Below, one piece after another: positions 36,552 to 52,555 of a stretch of 64,000 nt of DNA; positions within the stretch are counted from its first letter, which is position 1, and every line of letters starts with the position of its first letter. The stretch lies in contig CAJXUY010000016.1 in assembly GCA_913060665.1 (NCBI GenBank), positions 50,057 to 114,056 of the forward strand. Direction: 5' to 3'. The notes beneath the pieces are model-generated. The model saw nothing but the letters and a program-made list of their open reading frames with translations, was not told the DNA's origin and did no database searches. This DNA comes from an uncultured Oleiphilaceae bacterium (GTDB lineage: Bacteria; Pseudomonadota; Gammaproteobacteria; Pseudomonadales; Oleiphilaceae). Both the position numbers and the translations under genes were made by a program.

Positions 36552-37379
36552 TTACTTGGCCGATCGACGACGCACTATCATCTTATCAGTACGTTTGTTT
36601 TTGCGAGTTTTATGCCCTTTGGTCGGAACACCCCAAGGTGTTACTGGATGACGTCCGCCAGAGGTTCTCCCTTCACCACCACCATGTGGATGGTCAACTG
36701 GGTTCATAACAACACCACGCACTGTTGGCCTTACACCGCGCCAACGTGATGCACCCGCTTTACCTAACTGCCGCAAGCTATGCTCACTGTTAGAAACTTC
36801 ACCTAAAGTTGCACGACACTCAGACAATACCTTACGCATTTCACCCGAACGCAAACGTAGAGTTGCATAAGCACCCTCACGAGCGACCAACTGAGCATAA
36901 GTACCAGCACTACGAGCGATCTGTGCACCTTTACCTGGCTTCAATTCAATACAATGAATCACACTACCTACAGGCATATTTCGCATTGGTAAAGTACTAC
37001 CTACTTTAATAGGGGCATCTTCTCCTGAGCGAACTTCATCCCCTGCTTTAACACCCTTAGGCGCGATAATATAACGTCGCTCGCCATCAAGATATTTCAA
37101 CAGAGCAATATGTGCGGAACGGTTTGGATCGTATTCAATACGCTCCACCACTGATGGAATCCCATCTTTGTTCCGCTTAAAATCTACAACTCTATACTGC
37201 TGCTTATGACCACCACCAATATGACGGGTAGTGATGCGGCCGTTATTATTACGACCACCAGACTTAGACTTCTTTTCTACCAACGGCGCATAAGGACGAC
37301 CCTTATGTAGATCAGGATGATATACCTTGACCACATGGCGACGACCGGGAGACGTTGGTTTAGTTTTTACGACTGGCAT
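36552..37379 (-). CDS. rplB: 50S ribosomal protein L2
   Basis: L2 is needed for subunit association and the peptidyl-transferase centre. [32 protein letters not shown] and the [20 protein letters not shown] loop, including the important His, are conserved. Length 275 aa (E. coli 273). Confidence 0.99.
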   Translation of the reverse strand: MPVVKTKPTSPGRRHVVKVYHPDLHKGRPYAPLVEKKSKSGGRNNNGRITTRHIGGGHKQQYRVVDFKRNKDGIPSVVERIEYDPNRSAHIALLKYLDGERRYIIAPKGVKAGDEVRSGEDAPIKVGSTLPMRNMPVGSVIHCIELKPGKGAQIARSAGTYAQLVAREGAYATLRLRSGEMRKVLSECRATLGEVSNSEHSLRQLGKAGASRWRGVRPTVRGVVMNPVDHPHGGGEGRTSGGRHPVTPWGVPTKGHKTRKNKRTDKMIVRRRSAK

Positions 37380-37393
37380 AGTACGACCCCTAC

Positions 37394-37687
37394 TTACTCG
37401 ACATCCATAAAGTCGATATCCTGACCTTCCGCTAATCTAACATAAGCTTTTTTGGTATCTTTACGCTTACCTAGACCACGAACCGTGCGCTTAGTCTTGC
37501 CTTTAAGATTGGAAACCTGAACTCCCTCAACTTTAACATCAAAAAGCGTTTCAACCGCCTTCTTGATTTCAGCTTTGGTTGAATCGGTAGCCACTCGAAA
37601 AACAACTTGACCAGACTCTGCTGCTAGAGATGCCTTTTCAGAAACAAGAGGTCCTAGCAATACTTTATATATACGCTCTTCGTTCAT
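37394..37687 (-). CDS. rplW: 50S ribosomal protein L23
   Basis: L23 is the main docking site for trigger factor and SRP at the tunnel exit. [18 protein letters not shown] and the [17 protein letters not shown] hairpin identify it. Length 97 aa (E. coli 100). The start overlaps the rplD stop by 4 nt (ATGA). Confidence 0.97.
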   Translation of the reverse strand: MNEERIYKVLLGPLVSEKASLAAESGQVVFRVATDSTKAEIKKAVETLFDVKVEGVQVSNLKGKTKRTVRGLGKRKDTKKAYVRLAEGQDIDFMDVE

Positions 37688-38292
37688 CCCAGCATCTCCT
37701 CAATCTTCTTAAGCGCAGAAACGGTCACTACAACCTTGTCATACGCTACTAGACTTACAGGATCAACTCCTACAACGTCACGAACATCAACACTTGGGAT
37801 ATTGCGAGAAGCAAGATACAAGTTTTCTTCTACGTTTTCAGAGATAATCAAAGCACTTTCAAGACCCAAATCTCTCATTTTTACAGTGAAATCTTTAGTC
37901 TTAGGTGTTTCTGCAATCATATCTTCAACAATAACAAGACGCTCTTGACGAACTAGCTCAGAGTATATTGACCTCAAAGCACCGCGATACATCTTCTTAT
38001 TAACTTTCTGACTATGATCTTGAGGCTTAGCAGCAAATGTAACACCACCAGAGCGCCAAATAGGACTACGAATAGTTCCTGCACGAGCACGACCAGTACC
38101 CTTTTGACGCCAAGGCTTCTTACCACCACCTCGAACTTCAGAACGAGTCTTCTGCGCACGAGTACCCTGACGGGCGCCCGCTAAATAAGCAGTAACAACT
38201 TGATGAACCAAAGTTTCGTTATACTCTCCAGCGAAGGTCGCATCTGAAACAGATACAGTCCCTTTACCAGAACCAGCGATTGTTAATTCCAT
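37684..38292 (-). CDS. rplD: 50S ribosomal protein L4
   Basis: L4 contributes a long loop to the exit tunnel and in E. coli represses the S10 operon. [27 protein letters not shown] loop and [17 protein letters not shown] are present. Length 202 aa (E. coli 201). The S10 leader here looks too short for the E. coli-type L4 attenuator. Confidence 0.98.
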   Translation of the reverse strand: MELTIAGSGKGTVSVSDATFAGEYNETLVHQVVTAYLAGARQGTRAQKTRSEVRGGGKKPWRQKGTGRARAGTIRSPIWRSGGVTFAAKPQDHSQKVNKKMYRGALRSIYSELVRQERLVIVEDMIAETPKTKDFTVKMRDLGLESALIISENVEENLYLASRNIPSVDVRDVVGVDPVSLVAYDKVVVTVSALKKIEEMLG

Positions 38293-38303
38293 CGTATCTC
38301 CCC

Positions 38304-38942
38304 TTAGGCCTTAACTGCAGGCTTGACTACTACGTCACCGCCAGTTGCACCAGGAACCGCACCTCTAACCAAGATTAGGCCACGTTCCTCATCAACACGC
38401 ACAACCTCAAGGTTTTGAACAGTTGACTGCTCATTACCCATCTGACCTGCCATTTTCTTGCCTTTAATAACGCGACCCGGAGTTTGGCACTGGCCAATTG
38501 AACCTGGAGCACGATGAGACAAAGAGTTACCGTGAGTAGCATCCTGCATACTGAAGTTCCAGCGCTTAACACCACCCTGAAAACCCTTACCCTTTGAATT
38601 ACCAGTCACATCAACAATCTGACCAGCCTCAAAGAGAGACACTGAGAATTGATCACCAGCCTTAAGCTCTTCACCTTCCGATTCTGCAAGGCGATACTCT
38701 ATAAGACCACGACCCGCTTCCACATTAGCTTTCGCATAGTGACCAGCAGCCGCCTTAGTAACGAGAGACGCACGACGCGAACCATAAGCTACCTGCACTG
38801 CACGGTAACCATCCACATCATTCGTTTTAACTTGAGTGACTCGATTATCTTCAACTTCGATAACCGTCACAGGGATAGACTGACCCTCATCCGTAAAGAT
38901 ACGGGTCATACCAGCCTTACGACCGATTAAACCAATTGCCAT
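38304..38942 (-). CDS. rplC: 50S ribosomal protein L3
   Basis: L3 reaches the peptidyl-transferase centre. [31 protein letters not shown], and [21 protein letters not shown] are conserved; the Gln methylated by PrmB in E. coli lies in this last region. Length 212 aa (E. coli 209). Confidence 0.98.
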   Translation of the reverse strand: MAIGLIGRKAGMTRIFTDEGQSIPVTVIEVEDNRVTQVKTNDVDGYRAVQVAYGSRRASLVTKAAAGHYAKANVEAGRGLIEYRLAESEGEELKAGDQFSVSLFEAGQIVDVTGNSKGKGFQGGVKRWNFSMQDATHGNSLSHRAPGSIGQCQTPGRVIKGKKMAGQMGNEQSTVQNLEVVRVDEERGLILVRGAVPGATGGDVVVKPAVKA

Positions 38943-39028
38943 TTCTCACCTCAAAAGTGTACGGGGCTTTAACCCTCTATGGCCCTACATCCGTAGTTAC
39001 ACTTACACCGACTTTCGTCAGCTGAAAT

Positions 39029-39340
39029 TTAACCTAAGCTTATCTGGACATCAACGCCAGCAGCCAAGTCAAGTTTCATAAGCGCATCTACCGTCTTTTC
39101 AGTAGGTTCCACAATATCTAATAAACGTTTATGTGTACGAATTTCGTACTGATCTCTCGCATCTTTGTTGACGTGCGGAGAAACCAAGATTGTAAAACGC
39201 TCTTTTCTTGTTGGCAAAGGAATAGGTCCACGTACTTGCGCACCAGTTCTCTTTGCCGTGTCTACGATTTCTTGCGTAGACTGATCAATCAGGCGGTAGT
39301 CAAAAGCCTTAAGCCTGATTCTGATTTTTTGACTTTGCAT
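39029..39340 (-). CDS. rpsJ: 30S ribosomal protein S10
   Basis: S10 (NusE) is a 30S head protein and a transcription antitermination factor bridging NusG and Nus[19 protein letters not shown] and the loop [17 protein letters not shown] are diagnostic. Length 103 aa equals E. coli. It is the first gene of the S10 operon, under the promoter at 39403-39431. Confidence 0.98.
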   Translation of the reverse strand: MQSQKIRIRLKAFDYRLIDQSTQEIVDTAKRTGAQVRGPIPLPTRKERFTILVSPHVNKDARDQYEIRTHKRLLDIVEPTEKTVDALMKLDLAAGVDVQISLG

Positions 39341-39402
39341 TGGATCAGAACTCCAGTTCCAAACTTATAAATTTAAGCTGTCACCTTATAAAAAGGAGCC
39401 GC

Positions 39403-39431
39403 ATTGTACGGTTTACAGCCAACCGTGTCAA
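39403..39431 (-). promoter_or_regulatory. S10-operon promoter
   Basis: On the minus strand, a perfect TTGACA (39426-39431), a 17-nt spacer and TACAAT (39403-39408) lie 62 nt upstream of the rpsJ ATG. A GC-rich GCGGCTCC follows the -10, as in stringently controlled promoters. The implied leader is only about 55 nt. Confidence 0.87.
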
Positions 39432-39451
39432 CCCCAGCCTAAACACAAACA

Positions 39452-39477
39452 AAAAGGGCTGCTTACGCAGCCCTTTT
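39452..39477 (-). terminator. Terminator after tuf
   Basis: AAAAGGGCTGC pairs perfectly with GCAGCCCTTTT around a TTAC loop, 19 nt after the tuf stop. Together with the promoter just downstream it splits the str and S10 operons. Confidence 0.88.
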
Positions 39478-39495
39478 CTTATGCAAAAGAATCGA

Positions 39496-40719
39496 TTATT
39501 CGATAATTTTAGCAACAACCCCAGCACCAACTGTACGGCCACCTTCGCGAATCGCGAAACGTAAACCCTCTTCCATCGCGATAGGCGCGATCAGAGTAGC
39601 AGTTAATTGAACGTTATCACCAGGCATTACCATTTCGATACCTTCTGGCAATTCACAGGCACCCGTTACATCAGTAGTACGGAAGTAAAACTGTGGACGG
39701 TAACCTTTGAAGAATGGAGTGTGACGACCACCCTCATCCTTGCTTAAGATATACACTTCTGCTTCAAAAGTAGTATGAGGATTTACAGAACCCGGAACAG
39801 CAAGAACCTGACCACGCTCAACTTCCTCACGCTTAGTGCCACGCAAAAGAACACCAACGTTCTCACCTGCACGACCTTCGTCAAGCAGCTTACGGAACAT
39901 CTCAACACCAGTACAAGTTGACTTCAAAGTATCTTTAAGACCGATGATTTCAATTTCGTCACCAACCTTAACAATACCACGCTCAACACGACCCGTTACA
40001 ACCGTACCACGACCAGAGATAGAGAAAACATCCTCTACTGGCATTAGGAAAGGCTGATCGATTGCACGCTCTGGCTCAGGAATATACTCATCAAGAGTCT
40101 CAACCAACTTCTTAACAGCAGAAGTACCCAATTCATTGTCATCCTGACCATTCAAGGCCATTAACGCTGAACCAGGGATAATTGGAGTGTCATCTCCAGG
40201 GAATTCATACTGATCAAGAAGCTCACGAAGCTCCATCTCAACCAATTCTAGCATTTCGTTGTATTCTTCAGTTCCAACACCACCACAGTCTTCTGCAAGA
40301 AGATCTGCCTTGTTAAGGAACACAACAACAAAAGGAACACCAACCTGACGAGAAAGCAAGATGTGCTCACGAGTCTGAGGCATTGGGCCGTCTGTTGCAC
40401 CACAAACAAGAATAGCGCCATCCATTTGAGCAGCACCAGTGATCATGTTTTTAACATAATCGGCGTGTCCAGGACAGTCAACGTGTGCATAATGACGAAT
40501 AGGAGAATCATATTCAACATGCGAAGTCGCGATAGTAATACCACGCTCTCTTTCTTCAGGAGCGTTATCAATACCGTCAAACGCTACAGATTCACCACCC
40601 CAAACCTCAGCACAAACGCGAGTTAGAGCAGCAGTCAATGTAGTTTTACCATGGTCAACGTGACCGATAGTACCAACGTTTACGTGTGGTTTGGAACGCT
40701 CAAATTTTTCTTTTGCCAC
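39496..40719 (-). CDS. tuf: Elongation factor Tu
   Basis: EF-Tu delivers aminoacyl-tRNA to the ribosome. G1 [10 protein letters not shown]3 DCPGHADYV and G4 NKAD are present, followed by the two beta-barrel domains ending [13 protein letters not shown]. At 407 residues it is about 13 longer than E. coli EF-Tu, with extra residues around [19 protein letters not shown]. It is the distal gene of the str operon (rpsL-rpsG-fusA-tuf) and the only tuf in this window. Confidence 0.98.
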   Translation of the reverse strand: MAKEKFERSKPHVNVGTIGHVDHGKTTLTAALTRVCAEVWGGESVAFDGIDNAPEERERGITIATSHVEYDSPIRHYAHVDCPGHADYVKNMITGAAQMDGAILVCGATDGPMPQTREHILLSRQVGVPFVVVFLNKADLLAEDCGGVGTEEYNEMLELVEMELRELLDQYEFPGDDTPIIPGSALMALNGQDDNELGTSAVKKLVETLDEYIPEPERAIDQPFLMPVEDVFSISGRGTVVTGRVERGIVKVGDEIEIIGLKDTLKSTCTGVEMFRKLLDEGRAGENVGVLLRGTKREEVERGQVLAVPGSVNPHTTFEAEVYILSKDEGGRHTPFFKGYRPQFYFRTTDVTGACELPEGIEMVMPGDNVQLTATLIAPIAMEEGLRFAIREGGRTVGAGVVAKIIE

Positions 40720-40750
40720 GATTACACCTCGTAATTCTCAAAGTTTTTCA

Positions 40751-42844
<2,094 letters not shown>

Positions 42845-42890
42845 CTATTTACCCTCAAAACAAAACCATCGCAAAAGAACGATTTCAAAA

Positions 42891-43364
<474 letters not shown>

Positions 43365-43484
43365 TCAAATAAAAAAGGTCTTCAGGTTAGTCTGGGACAT
43401 GGGATAAAACATCCAAGCCCAGCCTTACTCTTACCCTAAGAATGATCGCTCACTCCAAGGCAGCGGTTACTATGGTCTTAAGGA

Positions 43485-43859
43485 TTAACCCTTAGGACGC
43501 TTAGCTCCATACTTAGATCGACCTTGCTTACGATCAGCAACACCTGACGTATCCAAGCTACCACGAACTGTGTGATAACGAACACCAGGCAAGTCTTTTA
43601 CACGACCACCACGAATAAGAACAACACTGTGCTCTTGTAAGTTGTGACCTTCACCACCGATGTACGATGTAACCTCAAAACCGCTAGTTAAACGTACACG
43701 ACAAACTTTACGCAAAGCCGAGTTTGGCTTCTTCGGTGTAGTTGTGTAAACACGAGTACAAACGCCACGACGCTGAGGGCAAGCCTTCAACGCAGGAACG
43801 TCACTCTTAGTAACTTGACGCTTACGAGGCTTACGTACCAACTGATTAATAGTTGCCAT
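43485..43859 (-). CDS. rpsL: 30S ribosomal protein S12
   Basis: S12 controls decoding accuracy. The ATG at 43859 ([14 protein letters not shown]) gives 124 residues, the E. coli length; the upstream in-frame start at 43874 adds five unrelated residues. The [11 protein letters not shown] and [13 protein letters not shown] loops, where streptomycin-resistance changes occur, are wild type. First gene of the str operon. Confidence 0.98.
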   Translation of the reverse strand: MATINQLVRKPRKRQVTKSDVPALKACPQRRGVCTRVYTTTPKKPNSALRKVCRVRLTSGFEVTSYIGGEGHNLQEHSVVLIRGGRVKDLPGVRYHTVRGSLDTSGVADRKQGRSKYGAKRPKG

Positions 43860-43924
43860 ATAAGCAAACTCCAATTAGTAAATAAACAACAAACCCAAAA
43901 TGGGCAATAATGTTACGGGGCGCA

Positions 43925-43953
43925 AGTCTAATCACGCCCTTCAACATAGTCAA
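43925..43953 (-). promoter_or_regulatory. str-operon (rpsL) promoter
   Basis: TTGACT (43948-43953), a 17-nt spacer and TAGACT (43925-43930) on the minus strand precede rpsL by 66 nt, with a GC-rich segment after the -10. The -35 overlaps the end of the rpoC downstream hairpin. Confidence 0.75.
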
Positions 43954-43988
43954 GGCCGCTGTTGCATTTATATACAAACAGCGGCCTT
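43952..43988 (-). terminator. Hairpin after rpoC, without a strong T-run
   Basis: AAGGCCGCTGTT (43952-43963) pairs with AACAGCGGCCTT (43977-43988), a perfect 12-bp stem with a 13-nt loop, about 45 nt after the rpoC stop. On the minus strand it is followed by GACTATG rather than T's, so it may be an inefficient terminator or a processing/3'-end stabilising structure. A smaller AAGGGAAAA/TTTTCCCTT hairpin lies between it and rpoC. Confidence 0.55.
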
Positions 43989-44033
43989 AATGGGGTCCTT
44001 TAAAGGGAAAAAGTGTTTTCCCTTAGCTAAGGC

Positions 44034-47000
44034 TTACTTATTTAGCTCTGCACTCAACGCTTCAACAACATCAGCAGCACTTACACCAATATCGTCTACT
44101 TTCGCTGTTTTACGCTTTTTACGCTCAGAGTGATAGGTCAACCCTGTGCCTGCAGGAATCAATCGACCGACTACAACGTTCTCTTTCAGGCCTCGCAAGT
44201 AGTCACGCTTACCTGTTACCGCACCTTCAGTTAGAACCCGAGTAGTCTCTTGGAATGATGCAGCAGAAATAAAGGACTCAGTTGCAAGCGATGCTTTTGT
44301 AATACCGAGCAGCATTCGCTCTGAACGAGCCGGCATCTTATCGTTAGCAATCGCTTTTTCATTTTCTTCAAGGCACTTAACGTACTCAACCTGGTCGCCC
44401 TTAATAAGCTCGGTATCACCAGAGTCATGTATATCAACTTTACGCAACATCTGGCGAACAATAACCTCGATGTGTTTATCGTTAATTATAACACCCTGCA
44501 AACGGTAAACATCTTGAATTTCATTGGTGATATATCGAGTTAACTCAACCACACCCAAAAGCCTTAAGATGTCATGTGGATTTGATGGTCCATCAGATAC
44601 CACCTCTCCTTTTTCTACCTGCTCACCTTCAAACACGTTCATCTGACGATGCTTATGAATTAGAACCTCATAAGGGTCGCTTCCATCAACAGGCGTAATA
44701 ACGAGTCGCTTCTTGCCTTTCGTCTCTTTACCGAAGCTAACAACACCACTAATTTCAGCCAATATCGAAGGCTCTTTAGGCTTACGAGCTTCAAATAGGT
44801 CAGCAACTCTCGGCAAACCACCGGTAATATCTCGAGTTTTAGATGATTCCTGAGGAATACGAGCGATTACATCGCCCTTTTCAACCGACCCACCATCTCT
44901 CAAACTTAACAGAGCATTAGGCGGCAAAAAGTATTGGGCAGGCGCATCATTGATCGGTAGCTTAAGTTCATTACCATCTTTATCGATCAATTGAACCATA
45001 GGCCTAATGTCTTTACCTGCCGCAGGGCGATCTTTAGCATCTATCACCTGAACACTTGAAAGCCCGGTAAGCTCGTCAGTCTGGGTATTAATGGTAATAC
45101 CCTCTTCCATCCCGACAAACTTAACAATACCTTCCATTTCAGTAATAATTGGATGCGTGTGTGGATCCCACTTAGCAACGATAGCGCCAGCATCAACCTG
45201 ATCACCATCTTTAGCCGTGATAAGAGCACCATAAGGTAACTTATACCACTCTCTCTCACGACCATGATCATCTGCTACAGCAAGCGCAGAAGAACGAGAA
45301 GCAACAACAAGGTTGCCATCTTTACGCTCAATTGACTTCATATTATGAAGTCGAACCTTACCACCGTGCTTAACTTGAATATTATCAACCGCAGATGATC
45401 TAGATGCAGCCCCACCAATGTGGAAGGTACGCATCGTTAACTGTGTACCAGGCTCACCTATTGACTGAGCAGCTATAACACCAACCGCCTCACCCGCATT
45501 AACAATGTGGCCTCGAGCCAGGTCACGACCATAACAGGACGAACATACACCGTACTTAGTTTCACATGTTATTGCTGATCGAACCCAGATTTCATCAACT
45601 CCCGCCTCTTCGATTTGAGCGATCATAGCCTCATCCAAGAATGTACCTATCGGCAGAACAGCGTTGTCTTTATCACCAGGTGCAAATACATCTTTTGCAG
45701 TTACTCGACCTAGAACACGATCACCCAGCGGAACAACAACGTCACCGCCTTCGATCATAGGCGTCATTAACAAGCCTTCTTCTGTACCACAATCCTGCTC
45801 TGTTACAACAAGATCTTGTGCCACATCAACCAATCGGCGAGTCAAATAACCTGAGTTAGCAGTCTTAAGTGCCGTATCAGCAAGACCCTTACGAGCACCG
45901 TGAGTAGAGATAAAGTACTGCAGTACGTTCAAGCCCTCTCTAAAGTTTGCTGTAATAGGCGTCTCAATGATCGAACCATCCGGCTTAGCCATCAATCCAC
46001 GCATACCTGCGAGCTGACGAATCTGAGCAGCTGAACCCCTTGCCCCAGAATCTGCCATCATATACACAGAGTTAAATGAGTCCTGAGCAACTTGGTTACC
46101 CTCTTTATCAATAACACTCTCTTTACCAAGCGTATCCATCATCGCTTTTGCTACTTTATCGTTTGCACGAGACCAGATATCGATAACTTTGTTGTACTTC
46201 TCTCCTTGAGTTAAAAGACCAGAAGCAAATTGAGACTCAATTTCTTTAACCTCTGTTGTTGATGCATTAATAATGGTTTCTTTCTCATCAGGAATAACGA
46301 AATCATTAACACCAATAGAAGCGCCAGACAACGTTGCCTGCCTAAAACCAAGATACATCAACTGATCTGCAAATATCACCGAATCCTTCAAGCCACACTT
46401 ACGATATGAAGTATTGATAAGCTTTGAGATTGCCTTTTTGGTCATATTTTGATTGACCAACGAATATGGGAGCCCGTCAGGTAAAATATCAAACAACAAT
46501 GCCCGACCAACCGTTGTATCTACGACTGAACGAGTTAACGATTTGCTACCATCTTCATCAACAGCCACTTCTTCCACACGAATTTTAACTTTCGCCTGAA
46601 GATGAACCTGGTTACCACTGTATGCACGATGGGCCTCTTTAATATCAGAGAACACCATCCCCTCACCTTTAACATTGATCTTTTCACGGGTCATATAATA
46701 AAGACCAAGAACAACATCTTGTGACGGTACAATAATAGGCTCACCATTCGCAGGCGACAGGATATTATTGGTAGACATCATCAAAGCACGAGCCTCTAAC
46801 TGAGCCTCAAGTGTAAGCGGTACGTGCACAGCCATTTGGTCGCCATCAAAATCGGCGTTGTACGCTGCACAAACCAATGGGTGTAACTGAATCGCCTTAC
46901 CTTCTATTAGTACGGGCTCAAACGCCTGAATACCCAAACGGTGAAGAGTCGGAGCACGGTTAAGCATTACCGGATGCTCTCGAATAACTTCCGCAAGAAT

Positions 47001-48230
47001 ATCCCAAACCTCTGCAGTCTCTCGCTCAACCATCTTTTTAGCAGCTTTAATAGTGGTAGCTAAACCACGATGCTCTAGCTTGCTAAAGATAAATGGCTTG
47101 AACAACTCAAGCGCCATTTTCTTTGGTAAACCACACTGATGAAGCCTCAAGCTTGGCCCAACAACGATTACAGATCGCCCAGAGTAATCAACTCGTTTTC
47201 CAAGAAGGTTCTGACGGAAACGACCCTGTTTACCCTTGATCATGTCAGCCAAAGATTTTAATGGACGCTTGTTAGATCCCGTAATTGCACGACCTCGACG
47301 ACCATTATCCAACAATGCATCAACTGCTTCTTGCAGCATTCGCTTTTCGTTTCGTACGATAATGTCAGGAGCGCTAAGCTCAAGAAGCCGCTTCAAACGA
47401 TTGTTTCGGTTGATAACTCGACGATAAAGATCATTCAGGTCAGATGTTGCAAAACGACCACCGTCCAACGGCACTAACGGCCTTAGATCTGGCGGCAACA
47501 CCGGCAATACTTTCAACACCATCCATTCAGGGTTATTTCCTGAGTTATAAAACGCCTCAAGCAACTTAAGCCGCTTGGATAGTTTCTTTATCTTAGTTTC
47601 AGAACTAGTAGCTGGAATTTCCTCTCTTAGTTCAGAGATTTCACCCTCTAGATCAATATCCTTTAGCAATGCCTGTACAGCTTCAGCACCCATTTTGGCA
47701 TCAAATTCATCACCAAACTCTTCAAGAGCTTCGTAATATTGCTCATCAGTCAATAACTGCCCTGACTCGAGCGTTGTCATGCCTGGATCAATCACTATAA
47801 ATGACTCAAAATACAGAACACGCTCTATATCTCTCAACGTCATATCAAGTAGCATGCCGATACGAGACGGCAATGATTTTAAGAACCAGATATGAGCAAC
47901 AGGGCTTGCCAACTCAATATGCCCCATCCGATCACGACGTACACTTGCCAGCGCAACCTCTACACCGCACTTCTCACAAATAACACCACGATGCTTTAAT
48001 CGCTTGTATTTGCCGCATAGGCATTCGTAATCTTTTATTGGACCAAATATTTTGGCACAAAAAAGGCCGTCTCTTTCTGGCTTAAAAGTACGGTAATTAA
48101 TAGTTTCCGGCTTTTTAACTTCACCATATGACCATGAACGAATCATCTCTGGCGACGCCAGACCAATGCGAATCGAATCAAATTCCTTATTGTGATTCTG
48201 GTTTTTAAGTAAATTTAATAAATCTTTCAT
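44034..48230 (-). CDS. rpoC: RNA polymerase beta' subunit
   Basis: Beta' carries the catalytic magnesium site [12 protein letters not shown]. The N-terminal zinc finger ([23 protein letters not shown]) and the second zinc site near the centre ([15 protein letters not shown]) are intact. The ATG at 48230 ([11 protein letters not shown]) follows a GGAG; the TTG at 48245 is rejected. Length 1398 aa (E. coli 1407). It follows rpoB by 98 nt. Confidence 0.99.
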   Translation of the reverse strand: MKDLLNLLKNQNHNKEFDSIRIGLASPEMIRSWSYGEVKKPETINYRTFKPERDGLFCAKIFGPIKDYECLCGKYKRLKHRGVICEKCGVEVALASVRRDRMGHIELASPVAHIWFLKSLPSRIGMLLDMTLRDIERVLYFESFIVIDPGMTTLESGQLLTDEQYYEALEEFGDEFDAKMGAEAVQALLKDIDLEGEISELREEIPATSSETKIKKLSKRLKLLEAFYNSGNNPEWMVLKVLPVLPPDLRPLVPLDGGRFATSDLNDLYRRVINRNNRLKRLLELSAPDIIVRNEKRMLQEAVDALLDNGRRGRAITGSNKRPLKSLADMIKGKQGRFRQNLLGKRVDYSGRSVIVVGPSLRLHQCGLPKKMALELFKPFIFSKLEHRGLATTIKAAKKMVERETAEVWDILAEVIREHPVMLNRAPTLHRLGIQAFEPVLIEGKAIQLHPLVCAAYNADFDGDQMAVHVPLTLEAQLEARALMMSTNNILSPANGEPIIVPSQDVVLGLYYMTREKINVKGEGMVFSDIKEAHRAYSGNQVHLQAKVKIRVEEVAVDEDGSKSLTRSVVDTTVGRALLFDILPDGLPYSLVNQNMTKKAISKLINTSYRKCGLKDSVIFADQLMYLGFRQATLSGASIGVNDFVIPDEKETIINASTTEVKEIESQFASGLLTQGEKYNKVIDIWSRANDKVAKAMMDTLGKESVIDKEGNQVAQDSFNSVYMMADSGARGSAAQIRQLAGMRGLMAKPDGSIIETPITANFREGLNVLQYFISTHGARKGLADTALKTANSGYLTRRLVDVAQDLVVTEQDCGTEEGLLMTPMIEGGDVVVPLGDRVLGRVTAKDVFAPGDKDNAVLPIGTFLDEAMIAQIEEAGVDEIWVRSAITCETKYGVCSSCYGRDLARGHIVNAGEAVGVIAAQSIGEPGTQLTMRTFHIGGAASRSSAVDNIQVKHGGKVRLHNMKSIERKDGNLVVASRSSALAVADDHGREREWYKLPYGALITAKDGDQVDAGAIVAKWDPHTHPIITEMEGIVKFVGMEEGITINTQTDELTGLSSVQVIDAKDRPAAGKDIRPMVQLIDKDGNELKLPINDAPAQYFLPPNALLSLRDGGSVEKGDVIARIPQESSKTRDITGGLPRVADLFEARKPKEPSILAEISGVVSFGKETKGKKRLVITPVDGSDPYEVLIHKHRQMNVFEGEQVEKGEVVSDGPSNPHDILRLLGVVELTRYITNEIQDVYRLQGVIINDKHIEVIVRQMLRKVDIHDSGDTELIKGDQVEYVKCLEENEKAIANDKMPARSERMLLGITKASLATESFISAASFQETTRVLTEGAVTGKRDYLRGLKENVVVGRLIPAGTGLTYHSERKKRKTAKVDDIGVSAADVVEALSAELNK

Positions 48231-48328
48231 CGGTTTCCGCTCCAAAAGGAGTTGGTTCTGGGCGAGCTATTGCTCGCCTCCGCTAATATTAGGTTAAATC
48301 GAGATATCTAGGTTGAATAACAACACTG

Positions 48329-51300
48329 CTATTCGTTTTCAAGCTCAATATCGATACCTAATGAGCGAATTTCCTTAACCAATACGTTAAATGACTCCGG
48401 CATACCCGGTTCCATACGGTGATCGCCATCGACGATATTTTTGTACATCTTAGTTCGACCGTTAACATCATCAGACTTAACAGTTAACATTTCTTGCAAT
48501 GTATATGCAGCGCCATATGCTTCAAGCGCCCATACTTCCATCTCCCCGAAACGCTGTCCACCGAACTGCGCCTTACCACCCAGCGGCTGCTGAGTAACAA
48601 GACTATAAGAGCCTGTCGAACGAGCATGCATCTTATCATCAACCAAGTGATTCAGTTTCAGCATATACATATAGCCAACAGTTACAGGGCGATCAAATTT
48701 CTCGCCAGTACGTCCGTCATATAAAGATGTCTGCCCTGTATCTTCCAGGCCAGCTAGCCTTAACAGCTCTTTGATTTCTGATTCTTTAGCACCATCAAAC
48801 GCGGGGGTAGCCATCGGCACACCGTGCCGTAGATTTTTTGCAAGCTCAACAATCTCAGCATCAGTAAATGTATCTAATGCCTCCTGCTTACTTGCCACGC
48901 CATTATAAATATCACCCAAAAAGGATCTTAGCTCAGCCACATCACGCTGATCCTTGATCATTTGGTTGATCTTTACACCCAAGCCTTTAGCAGCCATACC
49001 CAAGTGCGTTTCAAGGACCTGACCTACGTTCATTCGAGAAGGAACGCCCAGCGGGTTAAGCACGATATCTACCGGTTCACCATGCTCGTCGTACGGCATA
49101 TCTTCAACCGGCATGATTACTGAGATAACACCCTTGTTACCGTGACGACCAGCCATCTTATCTCCTGGCTGGATACGGCGCTTAATAGCAACGTAAACTT
49201 TAACTATCTTCAAGACACCAGGCGCTAGGTCATCCCCAGTCTGAAGCTTACGTTTCTTATCTTCAAAACGCTCTTCGTGCTCACCTCGGCGTTCAGCCAA
49301 CTGAGCTTCAGAGCGCTCAAGCGTTTCATTAAGCTCATCACTCACCATACGAATCTTAAACCACTCGAACAAGCTTAAGCTATCAAGGTATTCGTTAGTT
49401 AGCTTGTCACCCTTCTTAAGATTAGGCGCTCCAACTACCTCATTACCTAACAATAGCTCACGCAAACGTTCGTAAGTTGCGGTTTCTACAATTCTGTATT
49501 CGTCTTTTAAATCTTTTCTGAAAGTGTTGAGCTGAGCATTTTCGATATCGAGTGCCCGCTGATCCTTTTCAACGCCGTCACGTGTAAAGACCTGTACATC
49601 AATAACCGTACCACGAGTTCCAGTTGATACGCGCAATGACGTATCTTTAACATCCGAAGCCTTCTCGCCAAATATTGCACGAAGAAGCTTTTCTTCAGGT
49701 GTTAATTGGGTTTCACCTTTAGGCGTAACTTTACCGACTAAGATGTCACCTGCGCCCACTTCAGCACCAATATAAACAACACCGGATTCATCCAACTTAG
49801 CTAGCGCACTTTCACCCACATTAGGAATATCAGCAGTAATCTCTTCACTACCCAGCTTAGTGTCACGCGCCACACAGGTAAGCTCCTGAATATGGATCGT
49901 AGTAAATCGATCTTCTTTGACAACTCGTTCAGAAACTAGAATCGAATCCTCAAAGTTAAATCCGTTCCAAGGCATAAATGCTATACGCATGTTCTGCCCT
50001 AACGCCAACTCACCCATATCAACAGACGGGCCATCAGCCATCACATCACCACGAGCAACCTGATCACCGCCTTTAACAAGCGGCTTTTGGTTAATACATG
50101 TGTTTTGGTTAGATCGCGTATATTTGGTCAAACTGTAAATATCAACACCGGCATCACCCGCATCAACTTCGTCATTATTTGCTCTGACGACAATTCTTGA
50201 CGCGTCGACGCTTTCGATAACACCGCCACGCTTCGCAACTACGCAAACACCAGAGTCCTGAGCAACAATTCGCTCAATACCCGTTCCCACAAAAGGCTTT
50301 TCAGCTTTAAGTGTAGGAACCGCTTGACGCTGCATGTTCGACCCCATCAATGCACGGTTTGCATCATCATGCTCAAGGAATGGAATTAGAGATGCAGCAA
50401 CAGACACGACCTGACGAGGAGACACGTCCATATAATTAACGCGCTCTGGAGGCATAACCGTAAATTCATTCTTATGACGAACGGTAACCAACTCCTCAGT
50501 TAATGTGCTCGCCTCATCAATAATTGCACTAGCCTGGGCGATAACGTAATTACTTTCCTCAATCGCCGACAAGTATTCGATCTCATCAGTAACAACACCA
50601 TCTACAACCTTCCTATAAGGGCTCTCAAGAAACCCAAATGAGTTGGTGCGAGCATATGTTGCTAGCGAGTTGATCAATCCAATATTTGGTCCTTCAGGCG
50701 TTTCAATAGGACATACACGACCATAATGAGTTGGGTGCACGTCACGCACTTCAAATCCTGCTCTCTCACGAGTAAGACCACCTGGGCCTAATGCAGAAAC
50801 ACGTCGTTTATGCGTCACTTCTGAAAGCGGATTATTCTGATCCATAAACTGAGATAATTGACTGGAGCCAAAGAACTCTTTAACCGCTGCCGCTACAGGC
50901 TTGGCATTGATAAGATCCTGAGGCATTAAGCCATCAGACTCAGCCATACTTAGACGGTCACGAACTGCTCGCTCAACCCGAACCAAACCAACACGGAATT
51001 GATTCTCAGCCATCTCACCAACAGATCTAATTCGACGGTTACCCAAGTGGTCGATATCATCAACCATTCCTTTACCGTTCCGAATATCAATAAGTGTTTT
51101 TAGCACTTCGATAATGTCATCATTATCTAAAGTACCTGCACCCTCTTCGTTTTCACGCCCGATACGTCGATTGAATTTCATTCGACCAACTGCCGAAAGA
51201 TCATAACGCTCTTCAGTGAAAAACAGGTTCTTAAACAAGTTTTCTGCAGATTCTTTAGTTGGCGGCTCACCAGGACGCATCATTCTATAAATTTCAACTA

Positions 51301-52402
51301 GCGCCTCTAACTGACTTCTAGTTGGGTCAACACGCAAGGTATCTGAAATAAACGGCCCACAATCGAGGTCGTTGGTATAAAGCGTTTCAACTTCTTCCAC
51401 GCCAGCCTCTACCAGAGACTGAACTACTTCTTCTGTAATTTCAGTATTACACTCTATTAGTAACTCGCCCGTTCTTTCATCGACAATATCTTTTGCGGTA
51501 ACCTTGCCAAAGATATAATTCAACGGGACTTCAAGCTCGCTAATACCTGCCTTTTCTAACTGTCGAATATGTCGAGCAGTTATACGCCGACCTTCTTCAA
51601 CTATGACTCCACCTTCGTTATCTTTAATATCAAAACTTGCAATATCACCTCGCAACCTTGACGGCACCAACTCTAAAGTGCAAATTTCCTCAGAAACCTT
51701 ATGTTTGCTAGTCTCGAAAAACATATCCAGAATTTGCTGAGAATCATAACCCAAAGCACGCATTAATATTGATGCAGGAAGCTTACGACGTCGGTCAATT
51801 CGAACAAAAACAGCGTCTTTCGGATCAAACTCGAAATCTAACCATGAACCACGGTAAGGGATAACTCGGGCGCTATATAACAGCTTACCGGATGAATGGG
51901 TTTTACCCTTATCATGATCAAAGAACACTCCAGGAGAGCGGTGAAGCTGAGATACAATAACCCGCTCTGTCCCGTTAATAACAAAAGTACCATTATCCGT
52001 CATCAGGGGCATTTCACCCATGTAGACTTCTTGTTCCTTAATATCCTTAATCGCCTTATTGGCAGATTCTTTGTCATAGATAATTAAGCGAACTTTCACT
52101 CGCAGTGGCGCGGCGTATGTAACACCTCGCAACTGACACTCTTTAACATCAAATGCTGGCTCACCCAAACGGTAGCTAACATATTCCAGCGCAGCATTAC
52201 CTGAGAAGCTGAGGATAGGAAAAACAGATTTAAATGCTGCATGTAGACCCAGGTCTTCTTTTGCTCCGGGCTCAGCGTCTTTTTGTAAAAAACCGCGATA
52301 GGAATCCATTTGGATAGATAGCAGATAAGGCACATCCATCACGGTCGGCAGTGTACCGAATTCTTTACGAATGCGCTTTTTCTCAGTATACGAGTAGGTC
52401 AT
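48329..52402 (-). CDS. rpoB: RNA polymerase beta subunit
   Basis: Beta forms one half of the polymerase active-site cleft. [16 protein letters not shown], the rifampicin-binding region [17 protein letters not shown] ... [14 protein letters not shown] (wild type, sensitive consensus) and [15 protein letters not shown] are present. Length 1357 aa (E. coli 1342). Expression is probably tuned by the attenuator at 52556-52584. Confidence 0.99.
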   Translation of the reverse strand: MTYSYTEKKRIRKEFGTLPTVMDVPYLLSIQMDSYRGFLQKDAEPGAKEDLGLHAAFKSVFPILSFSGNAALEYVSYRLGEPAFDVKECQLRGVTYAAPLRVKVRLIIYDKESANKAIKDIKEQEVYMGEMPLMTDNGTFVINGTERVIVSQLHRSPGVFFDHDKGKTHSSGKLLYSARVIPYRGSWLDFEFDPKDAVFVRIDRRRKLPASILMRALGYDSQQILDMFFETSKHKVSEEICTLELVPSRLRGDIASFDIKDNEGGVIVEEGRRITARHIRQLEKAGISELEVPLNYIFGKVTAKDIVDERTGELLIECNTEITEEVVQSLVEAGVEEVETLYTNDLDCGPFISDTLRVDPTRSQLEALVEIYRMMRPGEPPTKESAENLFKNLFFTEERYDLSAVGRMKFNRRIGRENEEGAGTLDNDDIIEVLKTLIDIRNGKGMVDDIDHLGNRRIRSVGEMAENQFRVGLVRVERAVRDRLSMAESDGLMPQDLINAKPVAAAVKEFFGSSQLSQFMDQNNPLSEVTHKRRVSALGPGGLTRERAGFEVRDVHPTHYGRVCPIETPEGPNIGLINSLATYARTNSFGFLESPYRKVVDGVVTDEIEYLSAIEESNYVIAQASAIIDEASTLTEELVTVRHKNEFTVMPPERVNYMDVSPRQVVSVAASLIPFLEHDDANRALMGSNMQRQAVPTLKAEKPFVGTGIERIVAQDSGVCVVAKRGGVIESVDASRIVVRANNDEVDAGDAGVDIYSLTKYTRSNQNTCINQKPLVKGGDQVARGDVMADGPSVDMGELALGQNMRIAFMPWNGFNFEDSILVSERVVKEDRFTTIHIQELTCVARDTKLGSEEITADIPNVGESALAKLDESGVVYIGAEVGAGDILVGKVTPKGETQLTPEEKLLRAIFGEKASDVKDTSLRVSTGTRGTVIDVQVFTRDGVEKDQRALDIENAQLNTFRKDLKDEYRIVETATYERLRELLLGNEVVGAPNLKKGDKLTNEYLDSLSLFEWFKIRMVSDELNETLERSEAQLAERRGEHEERFEDKKRKLQTGDDLAPGVLKIVKVYVAIKRRIQPGDKMAGRHGNKGVISVIMPVEDMPYDEHGEPVDIVLNPLGVPSRMNVGQVLETHLGMAAKGLGVKINQMIKDQRDVAELRSFLGDIYNGVASKQEALDTFTDAEIVELAKNLRHGVPMATPAFDGAKESEIKELLRLAGLEDTGQTSLYDGRTGEKFDRPVTVGYMYMLKLNHLVDDKMHARSTGSYSLVTQQPLGGKAQFGGQRFGEMEVWALEAYGAAYTLQEMLTVKSDDVNGRTKMYKNIVDGDHRMEPGMPESFNVLVKEIRSLGIDIELENE

Positions 52403-52555
52403 TTGTGTTCCCCAGCTTTATGACTCAACACCTTTGGCGTCTCTTTTCGGTTTGAAACCGACAAGTTGAAACTGTCTTGCTGCACCGAATCAAATAAATT
52501 GATCATCGGAAAATTAGATATAGCACATACAATTTAGGTATAGCTTATACAACGG

